NCBI GenBank assembly: GCA_023213395.1
Contig: CM041465.1
Coordinates: 226,369,741 to 226,433,740 of the forward strand
Origin: Cycas panzhihuaensis
Taxonomy: Eukaryota; Cycadophyta
Reading direction: 5' to 3'
Length of the DNA stretch: 64,000 nt
Shown: positions 36,723 to 47,783 of the stretch, one piece after another
Layout of the letters: every line of letters starts with the position of its first letter
Numbering within the stretch: position 1 is the stretch's first letter
Translations under genes and position numbers: made by a program
Notes under the pieces: model-generated
Told to the model about the DNA's origin: nothing
What the model saw: the letters and a program-made list of their open reading frames with translations, nothing else
Databases searched by the model: none

Positions 36723-39484
36723 ATGGAATTACAAATGCTTCTTTCCAACAACATTAAACTCAATGGTATTAATAACTTTTTACCTTGGAAAAAATAAGTA
36801 AAAAACTTGCTTATTATGAATGAATATTGGGCCTATATCAATGGGGACATACCTATGCCTAAGCCTACTCAAGATCCAAATAATCCCACTAAAACTATTC
36901 CACCTAATCATGTAAACCTAGCTAATTTTAAAGCTAAGGATAACATTGCCTTATCTTTCCTCCACTTGGCAGTTGAAGACCAAGTGGATCAAAACATTAA
37001 AATAGTACAATGCTCAAATGAAGTTTGGACCATACTTTATTCCCTCTATGAGAGGAAGGATGAATCTAGGTCCCTTACCCTTAAGGCTTGTCTGTTTGCT
37101 ATGCCTTTTGACGAAAATATTATAAATCATTTAATTGAAGTCAAAACCATTAGAAACTAATTAATTATCCTTGGTGAGCCACCTTCTGACCATGATCTAA
37201 TATCAAGCATTATAAACATTTAACTTATTTAATACAACTCCTTTGTTTCTAAGTTACATGAAAACTACTCTAAGATAGACTTCATAACCTTGGAGGGGCT
37301 CTTATTTTGAGAGGAAAATATTCTCAATCTACTAGGGTGATATTGACATCTAACTCATCTCCTGTCTTTATAACCTGAAACTTAGAAAAAGGTAAGACTG
37401 TTAATAGAGTAGCCCAATAACTTAGTCCGCAACAAGACCTATCTTAACTCTTGGACTCTCTCTTTTTATATCACAAGAGTTATATCAATAACCAACTTAG
37501 TAGCATCTTATTAGTACCTCCTCCTCCTCCTCCTATCTAAATCAACAACTTCAACAATTATAGTATCAACCACAGGGAAAGTCTTAAAAGAATTAGTAGG
37601 GTAAACAAAATATAACTTATCTCTATTGTGGAAAATCTGGACACCTAGCTGTTGAATGCAAGAGAAGATAAGATGATTTACAACTCTTGTAAAACCAAGG
37701 GAGCTAAGTATATAAGCTAGTCTATCGACAACCACCCCCTAATTATCAACAAGGAGCACCTTCATACCATCAAGGAGGCCCTAATTACAATCAACATAGA
37801 CAAGGAGCTTTTTATCAACAAGGAGGACCATGCCCTCCTCAAGGAGCCCCTTTTCCACAATAAGGAGGCCCTTATTATCAATATGGTGGTCCAATTCAAC
37901 AACAAGGAGAACCTTTCCATCCATAAGGGGGGTCATCATATTAATCTCAAGGCTAATTCTACCAGTAAAATTGGAATTCAAGGCCCACATAAGTTCAAAG
38001 ACCTCAAAATAGGCAACAATTCTTAAACAAGAATCAAAGGAACCAATAATTTAATCAACAATAAGGTGGCAATATGGAAGATGGTCAAGACTCCTCCTCC
38101 CATAACCTATTTTTTGTAGCATGTCCTCTCAGCTTGATGAGACCACATGGCTTCTTGATTTTGGTGCAACAAGACACATGACAGGTTCTGAAAAAATGTT
38201 GGAAGAGACCTAACCAATCAACACTCAAACAATCACATTCAGGGACAACATGACTTACAATATGACCAAAATTAGTAGGGCACTAATTAAATTAAAGGAC
38301 TCTAACATTAGACACCACATTAGTAATGTGTTCCTTGTACCTGGTATGAAGATGAACGTACTTTCCATTAGTCAAATGGATATGTAGAACTTAGATGTCC
38401 TCTTTAGCTAAGGTATTTTTAGAATTATAAACCATGCTATAGGCAAACTTATAGCCACAAGACATGAGGATAGTGTCTTATATAGGCTAGATGGAGTCTC
38501 TCTTTCTACTACACCTCAACATGAATCCTGCTCAATGGCCAACACAACTTAATGCAATAAGGAGAAGGATGTAATTGAGGAAGAGTCCCCTTGCATACAT
38601 GATCCATGAGAATGCTCCTACTCAAAGGATGGAGTGACCATAAATAGATCCAAAGACCACTTATGGCATCAATGCTTAGGTCATTTAAATATATAAAGCT
38701 TGAATCTCATGTCTAGGCTTAAAATGGTATACGACCTACCCAAAATCAAGATATATCAGAACATATGTGAGGCATGGCTAAAGGGAAAGTAGAAAAGATA
38801 AAAATTCCCTCTAAGAATGTTTGAATATCTTCACAACTATTAAAGTTGGTATATTCTGATATTTATGGGCCTATGTCCACCCAATCTCTTAATGGTAGTT
38901 GGTATTTCATTACCTTCATAGATGGCTTCTCAAGGAAAGTATAGGTCTACTTCTTGAGAAACAAATATCAAGCCTTAGATAGATTCAAAGAGTTTAAGGA
39001 TGCTTCTAAAAATGAAAGTGGGATGAGAATTAAGACCTTTAGATCTGACAATGGTAGTGAGTGCATTTCAAATCAGTTCAATAACTTTTACAAAGAACAT
39101 GACATCTAACATCAATTTTCTGCTCTTGACATACCTCAGCAGAATGGTGTAGTTGAAAGGATGAATCAGACTTTGATCAATAAAGGAAAATCCATGCTTA
39201 GTATGACCAACCTTGCCACTAGATTTTGGGCTAATGTCATTTTGATGGTTGCTTACCTAACCAACATAAGTCCCACAATTGTGATTAGGAACATTACTCC
39301 CGAAGAAGCTTGGTCAGGTCAAAAACCATCTGTAGCTCACCTAAGGATCTTTAGATGCATAGTATATAAACATGTCCCAAAGGATAACAGGAAGAAACTT
39401 GATGACAAGAGTCTTAAGTGCATCTTCCTTGGCTATATACTTGGTTACAAAGCCTATAAAGTCTTTGACATCATTAGTAACTAA
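36723..39484 (+). pseudogene. E7 gag, protease and integrase (5' half), copia pseudogene
   Basis: Gag starts at ATG 36723 (MELQMLLSNNIKLNG) and carries the copia Gag core (FLPWKK, ENIINHLIEVKTI). A knuckle LYCGKSGHLAVECKRR (37640-37680) has lost its first Cys. A Gln-Gly-Pro-rich tail with QQGGP repeats follows (37740-37960). The protease DFGATRHMTGS is at about 38155-38190 and the integrase N-terminal LWHQCLGHLN at about 38660. The integrase core shows VYSDIYGPMS-like and FRSDNGSECISNQF segments (38850-39080), followed by QQNGVVERMNQTL (39137-39175) and a long open end to 39484. Stops mostly replace Gln codons. The frame is cut by E8 at 39762. Confidence 0.9.
37740..37960 (+). repeat. Gln-Gly-Pro codon repeats in the E7 gag tail
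   Basis: Imperfect repeats of CAACAAGGAGGACC-like units encode QQGGP/QQGAP. Several CAA codons have become TAA. Such a basic, Gln/Gly-rich tail next to the zinc knuckle is expected to contact RNA. Confidence 0.6.
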
Positions 39485-39761
39485 GCTTACATGACACAGG
39501 ATATAATCTTTGTAGAAGAACCACATGTATTGATGCCTCCTCCATATCAGATTGTAGCAGAAGATGAAGTTGGTGTGACATAAGTGACCTTTGGACAAAC
39601 TTTAGAGCCACCTATACTAGCTTATTCCTACACTCCTAGTCCATCATCAATTCTAACCACTTCTTTATCATCCATTCAAGCAAGTACAAATTTATCTCCC
39701 ATTTCAATTAATGACTTTCAAGTGGAAGCCACTAGCTTTTAGCTACCTCCTAAGTAGGTAA

Positions 39762-40375
39762 TGTTAGATAATGTGATAACAATATTTTGGAGGCTATACT
39801 TTTGATAGGTTGGTAGCACAGTTTCCCCCCCAAACTTCCTCAGGGGGGTTCTAAGGGGGGCGGGAGCTCCCCTTGGCAGAGGGGTGTGGGGACCTAACCC
39901 AAAATGCTAGCACTGAAAAGCATAGTAAATTGTAAAGAGAATTAGGGTCGTTTACTCAAAATACCCTAGATTCTATGGTCAAGATTTATGTCTTGTATGA
40001 CTCTCTCATATAGCCCAATTTAGGGTGTTTTTTCATTATGTTAATAGTGTTCGATATATAGGATGTACCATGAATAATTGGGTAGTTGGTTGTTATTGCT
40101 GTGAGTATTCTACTACATATTGTGTATATTTCTCTATTCTTTGATAATAAATATCGATACCTTTCCTGTGTGGATGTTTCCCTAGCATACTACTAGGGTT
40201 TTACCATGTTATATCGAGTGTATATGTGATGCTTAACTTTCCTATTCATTTTATTGTATTATCTTTGGTTTAAGAACTTGCATATTAAATTTCAGTTTTG
40301 ATTCCTCTAACTAGTTGCAAAATAGTTTAGATCTTAGTAATAGTTTCAGGTTATCGGGACCTTGTTTTCTCAACA
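39762..40375 (+). repeat. E8 5' LTR
   Basis: This 614-bp LTR starts TGTTAGATAATGTG and ends TTTTCTCAACA. It has a C-run/G-run island at 39823-39900 (CCCCCCCC, GGGGGG and GGGGGGCGGGAG blocks). An AATAAA-type signal lies near 40145. Confidence 0.94.
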
Positions 40376-40377
40376 AG

Positions 40378-40389
40378 TGGTATTAGAGC
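40378..40389 (+). other. E8 primer-binding site
   Basis: TGGTATTAGAGC lies two bases after the 5' LTR and matches the initiator-Met-tRNA complement with one change. Confidence 0.88.
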
Positions 40390-40447
40390 CATTTTTATTT
40401 TTGTAGTGAGTTTGTGAAGGTTTTAGTGTCAGCTTTTTCTATACCAA

Positions 40448-43400
40448 ATAGTGAAACTGGCGAATACAAAGTTTGAGGTGGAGAAATTCAATGACAAGAA
40501 TAACTTCAAGTTGTAGAAGTTAAAGGTGTATGATATTCTAATACAATAAGGTTTGTACAGAGCTCTTACAGGTAAATCAAAGAAACCCATAGGGATGGAC
40601 GATGACAAATGGGATGATCTAAACAAAAGGGCTCTTAGCACAATACGATTATGCTTGGAAAATGAAGTTCTATTTAACATCGTAGGGGAGTAAATAGTAG
40701 CAGGATTATAGACCTAGTTGGAAGGCTTGTATATGACCAAATCAGTGACGAATCAAATCTACTTGAAGAGGTAACTATACTCATTACGAATGAAGGAAGG
40801 TACAAAAATTGCTAACCATTTAAATATTCTTAATACTCCTATTCATCAATTGGCTAGTATCGATGTCATAGTTGAGGATGAGGATAAGGCTATTACCTTG
40901 TTATGTTCATTACCAGAATCCTGGGATAATATTGTCACTTTAATTAGTTTTAGCACTATAGATGAATTAGACTATGATTCTGTTGTGAGTGCTTTGCTGA
41001 TGGAATAAATGAGGAGTAAGTCTAGTCTTAAGATCTCCATACCAGGAGCTATGACAACAAGGAAGAATAATTGAGAGAGGACAAAGCCCTAGGGACATAT
41101 TGAGGTTAAAGTTAAAAGGCAAGAAGAGTAAGCTTAGATGTTGGCACTGTAATAAGATAGGTCACCTCAAGAAGGATTAGTACAAAAGGAAGGAGTTCCA
41201 GAAAAAGGAAGTTCCTGCTAAGGAGGATAATAAGGTGGAGTCAAATCAAGGTACAGATGATGATATCTTAGTTGCTTATAATGTTTCTCATTATCATCAT
41301 GATTGGTTATTAGATTCGGGTGCTTCACACCACATATGTCCACACAAGAGTTGGTTTTCATCATACCAACCTTTTGATGGTGATGATGTGCTTATGGGAA
41401 ATGAAGTTTCTTGTAAGATAGGGGGTATTGGTAGCTAACATCAAAATTAAAATGTTTAATGATATAATGAGAACATTAAATGAAGTTAGACATGTACCTA
41501 ATCTGAAAAGGAATCTAATTTCTTTGGGCGAACTAGATTCTGGTGGTTATAAGTACATAGGTCATGAAGGAGTCTTAAAGGTGTCAAAGGGTTCCTTGGT
41601 TGTTATGAAAGCCTTAAAGAAAGGAAACCTTTATATTTTAGTGGGAAGTATAGATGTCGGCCATATAGCTACAACATCAAAGATTGTAGAAGATCCATTT
41701 CAGTTATGGCATCAAAGACTTGGGCACATGAGTGAGAGAGGACTTAAGGTGTTGATACATTGTAAGTTACTTCCTAACTTATAACTTTTAGATTTGACTT
41801 TTTGCAAACATTGTATTTTTAGAAAGCAGTATGGACTCAAGTTTAAAGTAGGGAGTCACACTAGTAAATGTGTTCTGGATTACATACATTCAGATGTGTG
41901 GGGGCCAACCCCTATAATATCTTATAGAGGATCATTGTACTTTATCACATTTATAGATGATTACTCCAGAAAGGTATGGGTCTATTTTTTAAAAAGGAAA
42001 TCTAAAGTTTTCAATGTGTTTAAGCAGTTCAAGGATCTAGTTGAGAAGAGCACTGGCAAGTCAATCAAATGTTTAAGAACTGATAATGGAGGTGAGTTGA
42101 ACTCCTTGGAGTTTAAGAACTATTGCAAAGAAACTAGGATTGAAAGGCATAAGACCACTAGCTATACTCTATAGTAGAATGGCATAGCTGAGTGCATGAA
42201 TATGACACTCTTGGAAAGAGTAAGAAGCATGCTAAGTAATGTAGAAGTGGATCAGGGCTTATGGGTAGAAGCTATTCAAATAACTTACTATTTGGTAAAT
42301 ATGTCACCATCACTTGTAATAGATTGCAAGATTCTTGAAGAGGTATGGATTAGACATCCATGTAACTATTCAAATTTGAAAGTTTTCTGTTGTGATGCTT
42401 ATGCCTTGATTGATAAAAGTCAACATTCAAAGTTAGACCCAAAATCCAAGAGATGCATCTTTGTTGGTTATGGTGATAGAGATGGTATGAAGGGATACAG
42501 GTTGTGGGATCCTACTACCCATAAAATCGCTATTAATAGAGACATTGTATTTGATGAATCTCCCTTTATAAAATCATATAGTGTAGAAGTTGAAGTGAAA
42601 CTGGAGAAGAAAGTTGAACATCAATAAGTCAAGTTTGAAACCTAGTTGTCTTTAGAAATAGAAGAGCAAGAAAATCTTTTTGAAGATAAATCTACAATAA
42701 ATTTACAGGAGTATGTGGATACTCCTCCACCAACTTTTAGAAGATCTACATGATTTAGTCATCCACCTAATAGGTACAACCCTTTTATTTCTATTACTTT
42801 GGTTTCTAATGATGGTAAGTTTACATGTTATTAGGAAGTAGTAGATGATATCTATAGTGAGAAGTAAAAGAGGGCTATGTAGGAAGAGATAAATGATTTG
42901 AAGAAAAATAATTCATGGGACTTAGTAGAACTTCCACATGGCAGGAAGACTGTTGGTTGTAGGTGGTTTTTCAAGAAGAAAGCATATGTTGATAGAAATA
43001 TTGACAAATACAGGTCAAGACTGGTGGTTAAAGGCTTTTCACAGAAAGCAGGTATTAATTTTCATGAGATCTTTTCACCAGTTGTCAAACTTATTTCAAT
43101 TCAAGTTCTGTTAGCATTGGTAGCTTCTCTTGATTTGGAGTTGAAGTAGTTAGATGTAAAAATAACTTTTCTACATAGAGATTTAGATGAGGAGATCTAT
43201 ATGGATTAACTAGAAGGGTTTGTATAGGATGGTAGGAAAAGACTTATTTGCAGGCTCAGGAAATCATTGTATGGCCTAAAGCAATCACCCAGGCAATGGT
43301 ACAAGAAGTTTTATGCCTTCATGGAGAGCTAAAATTTTAAAAGAAGTGAGTATGATCATTGTGTTTACTTAAAATTTTTAGATAATGGCTTATTTATTAT

Positions 43401-44376
43401 CTTGGTATTATATGTTGAGGACATGCTGGTTACAAGCAAGAGCATGGCAAAAATTAATAAGTTAAATGATTAATTGACTAGGACTTTTGATATGAAGGAT
43501 TTATGAGTAACAAAACAAATCTTAGGTACGAAGATACATAGAGACAAGAAAAATGGTAAGCTATAGTTATCACAGTAGAAATATATGGAGAAGGTGCTAA
43601 CTAGGTTTGGTATAGCAAATGTGAAACCAATGAGTATCCCATTAGCTTCCCATTTCAAGCTTTCTTCGATTATGAGTCATAGTAATGAAGAAGAAAAAGA
43701 TTATATGTCTCATGTGCCTTATGCCAATCCAGTAGGAAGTTTGATATATGTCGTGGTATGTACAAGACCTAGCATTTCATATGCAGTTGGTGTAGTTACC
43801 AGCTTTATGGTAAATCTAGGAAAGGAACATTAGCCAGCAGTGAAATGGGTGCTTTGGTATTTGAGAGGCACAAGTGACTATTGCATTACGTTTGGAGGTA
43901 CAAGTAATCAGATATATGGATATATTGATTCAGACTTTACAAGAGATTTAGATAAGAGAAGATCTACTTCAGGTTATGTATTCACTCTTGTAAATGGTCT
44001 AGTTAGTTGGATGTCAAAATTATAGAGCATAATTATATTATCAACTACAGAAGCTAAATATGTTATTGCAGCACATGCTTATAAAGAAGTAATTTGGTTA
44101 TAGGGTCTATTAGCTGATCTTGGAAGGAAATAGGAAAAGGTAAAGGTATTTTGTGATAGTCAAAGTTCCATTTACTTAGCTAAGAATCTAGCTTATCATA
44201 GTGGGATAAAGCATATTACTCTTAAGTACCATTTTGTTAGATAGGTTGTGGAAGCAGGTGGAGTGGCACTTGAGAAGGTTAACACAAAATAGAATTATAA
44301 TAATATGTTCACAAAACCAGTACTATTAGAGAAGTTCAAATGGTGTTTGACTTCTTTTGGCTTGCAGAGAAGATGA
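40448..44376 (+). pseudogene. E8 gag-pol polyprotein, broken copia pseudogene
   Basis: The expected start codon at 40448 is ATA. Gag (KFEVEKFNDKNNF, PESWDNIVTLIS) runs to about 41200 and has a knuckle CWHCNKIGHLKKD whose last Cys is lost (41130-41180). Protease WLLDSGASHHICP is at 41305-41345. The integrase includes LWHQRLGHMSERG (41704), HSDVWGPTP (41889), LRTDNGGELNSLEF (42075) and ECMNMTLLERV. The reverse transcriptase starts near 42890 (NSWDLVELP, CRWFFKKK) and its box reads LYVEDMLV, with Asp changed to Glu (43410-43435). RNase H includes YIDSDFTRDLDKRRSTSGYV (43923-43983) and ends KFKWCLTSFGLQRR before TGA 44374-44376. Two frame changes lie near 41.0-41.2 and 41.43 kb; after that one frame runs to the end with scattered stops. 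Confidence 0.93.
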
Positions 44377-44424
44377 TAAATGGTCCAGGAAAGGTAGCAG
44401 GTAAAATATTATCAAGGTGGAGAT

Positions 44425-45038
44425 TATCAGATAATGTGACAATAATGTTTTGGAGGCTAAAATTTTAATAGGTTTGTAGCACAGTTTCCCCTCCAAACTT
44501 CCTCAGGGGGTTCTAAAGGGGGTGGGAGCCCCCCTTGGTTAAGGGGATGCGGGAGCCTGACCCAAAAAGCTAACACTAAAAAGCATACTAAATTTTAAAG
44601 AGAATAAGGTTCGTTTATTCAAAATACCCTAGATTCTATGGTCAAGATTTGTGCCTTATATGACTCTCTTGTATAGCCCAATTTAGGGTGTTTTTTCATT
44701 ATGTTGATGATGTTCCATGTATTGGATGTACTGTAAAGAGTTAGGCGGCAGGTTGTTATTGCTATGAGTATTCTGATACAAATTGTGTACATTTCTCCAT
44801 TCTTTGATAATAAAGATCGATACCTTTCATGTGTAGATGCTTTCCTAGCACACTACTAGGGTTTTACCATGTTATATTAGGTGTATATGTGATGTTTAGC
44901 TTTCTTATTTATTTTATTATATTATCTCTAGTTTAAAAACTTGCATGTTAAATTTTAGTTTCAATTCTTATAACTAGTTGTAAAATAGTTTAGATCTTGG
45001 TGGCAGTTTTAGGTTATTAGGAACTTATCTTCTCAACA
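44425..45038 (+). repeat. E8 3' LTR
   Basis: This 614-bp partner of 39762-40375 starts TATCAGATAATGTG after the purine tract and ends TTATCTTCTCAACA. Its C-run/G-run island lies at about 44487-44565. Confidence 0.94.
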
Positions 45039-45043
45039 GGTAC

Positions 45044-46668
45044 AATAGCTTTTAAAAGGTGCTCCTTCTCCTCATACAGATATAAAGATGCCTTCTAAGA
45101 TGAGACACTCTGTAAATTTTACCCTCATGGCATATATCCTTGAAACTCTTGAACCTTTTATAATTGAGAAGGTAGTTAAAGACCAAACGTGGAAAGCAAC
45201 TATGGATGAAGAGATGAATTCTATCTTAAAAAATGACACTTAGGAGCTGACTAAATTGCCACCTAGGAAGAAAGCGATTGACTATAAATGGCTATACAAG
45301 ATAAAGTTTTATGTAGATGGTACCACAGAGCATCACAAAGCTCACCTTATTACAACCAGTTTTAAATAATAGGAGGGAATTGACTATGATGAGACCTTTA
45401 TACCAGTAGCTAATATGACCACATTCCATTTGGTTATGTCCCTAGCAGCCCAATTTAGATGACCTGTCTACCAAATGGATGTGAAGAGTGCTTTCCTAAA
45501 TGGAGAGCTCAAAGAAGAGGTTTTCTTGAAACAACCCCTAGGCTATACTGTTCTAGGACAAGAACACTTAGTTTGTAGACTCAAGAAAGCCCTTTATGGA
45601 CTCAAGTAGGCACCACATGCCTGGTATGCAAAGATAGATGTATTTCTCACCCAGCATGGATTTAATCATTCACCCTATAATCCTAATATATATGTTTGAG
45701 TTAGAGATAATTTGATCACCATCATTATACTTTATATAGACAATCTTGCTATTACTAGCAATGATACAAATGGAATTTATTGGCTCTAATCAGAGTTGAA
45801 GAGAAATTTTGAGATGACCAACCTTGGCCTACTTCATTACTTCCTTAGAATTAAAGTTTGGAAAGAACCAGGATAAATCCTCCTGACTTAAACCAAGTAT
45901 GCTAATGAACTCTTAGAAAGATGCAAGATGACTAAATATAAGCCTATACCAATTCATATGGAGATAGAAACTAAGTTAAACTTGGATGAACAAGGAAAAC
46001 CTTTTGATCCCACTTTATATTGGTAGTTAGTTGGGAGTCTCATCTATCTCACTTATACTTGCCCAGACATCTCATATGCAATAGGGATTTGCTCTAGGTA
46101 TATGTCACAACCTAAAGCATCTCATTGGAAAGCAGCCACTAGGATACTCAAATATATTCGTGGCACTCATCAGTTTGGCCTTAAGTACAATAAGACTAAA
46201 TCACCTATTCTAAAAGGATATATAGATGCTGATTGGGCTAGTTTCCAGGATATATGCCATTCAACTTCAGGCTATTGTTTTGATATGAACTCAACCCTAA
46301 TCTCATGGAGCTATAAAAGGTAATCCATTGTTGCCCTTTCCTCCACTGAAGTAGAATATAAAGCAGTTATCCATGCTACAATCGAGTTGATTTGGCTCAG
46401 AAGGATTCTCGTTGAGCTTGGACTTCTGTAGACTTCACTAACCATCCTATACTATAACAATCAAAGTGTGTTGAAGATGATGAAGAATCTTTTATTCCAT
46501 GCTAGAACCAAGCACATTGAGGTCCATCACCACTTCATCTATGAGCATATCCAAAACAGAGAAGTTTATCTCGCCTACCGTCTTACTGAAGACCAAGTTA
46601 CATACATCTTCACTAAAGCACTTGGTAAACCAAAGTTTGAACGATTTAGATTTGACCTCAGCATTTGA
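45044..46668 (+). pseudogene. E7 reverse transcriptase and RNase H (3' half)
   Basis: The E7 frame resumes after E8. The reverse transcriptase shows WKATMDEEMNSILKN (45191), YKWLYKIKF (45284), [19 protein letters not shown] (45469-45525, with the first catalytic Asp), LKKALYGLK (45583) and the box ILYIDNLAIT (45728-45755), where the second Asp of YxDD is Asn. RNase H shows YIDADWASFQD (46220), STSGYCF and LSSTEVEYKA (46337). The end, FTKALGKPKFERFRFDLSI, runs to TGA 46666-46668, next to the purine tract. The last part is open for long stretches. The YIDN change would by itself inactivate polymerisation. Confidence 0.93.
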
Positions 46669-46695
46669 AGAAATAAAGTTGCTATTAAGGGAGGG

Positions 46696-47075
46696 TGTTA
46701 AAACATTGTAATATCTCCTCCATTATTTATGTAAATTTATGTCTATAATGTATTAATAGACCCTTGATGTAATTTAATCATATTAGATAGTGAGGTTGGG
46801 TCCACCTCTTGTGTCATTAAGTCAGCCTATCCTATTGCATTATAATCTTGGTGGATGTTTATAAATATTGCCCCATACCTTTGTACTTCATATATATCAG
46901 ATTTTGATTAATATAAAAGCTCTGCCTGAGAGAGAGCCTATGGTGTGGTGAATTCACCCGTACCATTGCATGATCATACATCTTACTTATTTTCTTGATT
47001 TGTTGAATATTTATCAATATTTTATTTATTATACTTGAATTAAGGTATATGTATTTAGATCTTACTATTTTCTCA
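46696..47075 (+). repeat. E7 3' LTR
   Basis: This 380-bp partner of 34757-35141 starts TGTTAAAACATTG after ATTAAGGGAGGG and ends TATTTTCTCA before the GTGAT duplication. Confidence 0.94.
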
Positions 47076-47080
47076 GTGAT

Positions 47081-47163
47081 GTAGTGAGTATATGCAGAAG
47101 AAATATAATAAGCATATATAATAATTGAATCATCTCGTAAGAAATATACAAACATAAAGGAAT
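47081..47163 (-). repeat. E5 5' LTR, middle fragment between E7 and E9
   Basis: These 83 bp match the start of the left E5 LTR (24074-24157: GTAAGTATAT.., ATAAGCATATATAATAA). E7 inserted on its left (GTGAT) and E9 on its right (GGAAT). The first nine bases of this LTR are at 34748-34756. Confidence 0.8.
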
Positions 47164-47449
47164 TGTTAGATATGTTAAGCACTTTTCAATTGTTACATGG
47201 GTATAGGCATTACACCTGAGCCCCTTTGTGGGGTCTGGAGGCCCTACAACGGGCCCCCAGACCCCATAAAGGGCCTTGGAATGGGCCCCCGACTGGGGGG
47301 TCTAGGGGCCCAACAGCCCCCCAGGCAGGGGTTTAGGGGTGAGAGCCCCCAAGAAATTTTTTTTGGGTGCCTTAAAGGGGTCTTTGTCAGCCTAATGGTT
47401 TATGCCCATTGTATTGGAAAACCACAAGGCGATATCTTGTAATGTTGTG

Positions 47450-47459
47450 TCTATATATT
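47450..47459 (+). promoter_or_regulatory. Likely TATA box of the E9 LTR promoter
   Basis: TCTATATATT lies in mid-LTR downstream of the GC-rich island and about 110 bp upstream of an AATAAA signal. This is the usual U3/R layout of a plant LTR. The same sequence stands at the same place in the 3' LTR (about 51983-51992). Confidence 0.5.
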
Positions 47460-47565
47460 CTTATATAACAACACATGTAACATATGAAATGATGAGATAG
47501 TCGTGGATAAGTCGAGGAGAAAAATTAGGGTTCATCTTTGTAATTCTTTATCCGTTGCTCAGATT

Positions 47566-47571
47566 AATAAA
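47566..47571 (+). terminator. Likely polyadenylation signal in the E9 LTR
   Basis: AATAAA lies in the LTR downstream of the TATA box; the 3' LTR copy at 52101-52106 would be the one used to end transcripts. The element E2 LTRs have the related sequence in the same place. Confidence 0.5.
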
Positions 47572-47699
47572 AGGTCTATGCTTAGACTCAAATCTCCTAG
47601 TGTTCTTTGTTAAGTGTTTGATTTATTTATATTATTTGTTCTTTGTATGGTTTAGAGTTTTGTTATCATATTGCTTCTCAGTTATATTTTCTCTTCATT

Positions 47700-47711
47700 T
47701 GGTATAAGAGC
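47700..47711 (+). other. E9 primer-binding site
   Basis: TGGTATAAGAGC lies two bases after the 5' LTR and differs from the initiator-Met-tRNA complement at one position. Confidence 0.85.
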
Positions 47712-47783
47712 TAAGGGTTTTAGTTCTATGGGAATCCATTTGGTAAGTGGGATCCTTATGTAGTGAACTTGAATGCGAAGATC

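Larger units (their letters stand above)
39762..45038 (+). mobile_element. E8: Ty1/copia retrotransposon nested in E7
   Basis: The LTRs are 614 bp each (39762-40375 and 44425-45038). The flanks GGTAA (39757-39761) and GGTAC (45039-45043) are a 5-bp duplication with one change. The primer-binding site TGGTATTAGAGC is at 40378-40389 and the purine tract CAAGGTGGAGAT at 44413-44424. The gag-pol frame spans 40448-44376. The solo LTR at 6310-6947 belongs to the same family. It is the youngest layer in the 13-53 kb nest by position. Confidence 0.95.
34757..47075 (+). mobile_element. E7: Ty1/copia retrotransposon in the E5 LTR, hosting E8
   Basis: The LTRs are 34757-35141 and 46696-47075, and the duplication GTGAT is perfect (34752-34756 and 47076-47080). 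The primer-binding site TGGTATTAGAGC is at 35142-35153 and the purine tract ATTAAGGGAGGG at 46684-46695. Without E8 and its duplication the element is about 7.0 kb. The coding region is split by E8 between integrase and reverse transcriptase. The leader (35154-36722) is long and includes a GC-richer stretch ending in an 18-A run. Confidence 0.95.
47164..47697 (+). repeat. E9 5' LTR
   Basis: This 534-bp LTR starts TGTTAGATATGTT and ends TTTTCTCTTCA. It is about 30 bp longer than the 3' copy, mainly because of extra G/C-run units in the island at 47217-47352. An open frame through this island is not a gene. Confidence 0.95.

Noticed and set aside
47197-47442. Open frame starting MGIGITPEPLCGVW
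   Set aside because: It lies wholly inside the E9 5' LTR and owes its openness to the GC-rich island.
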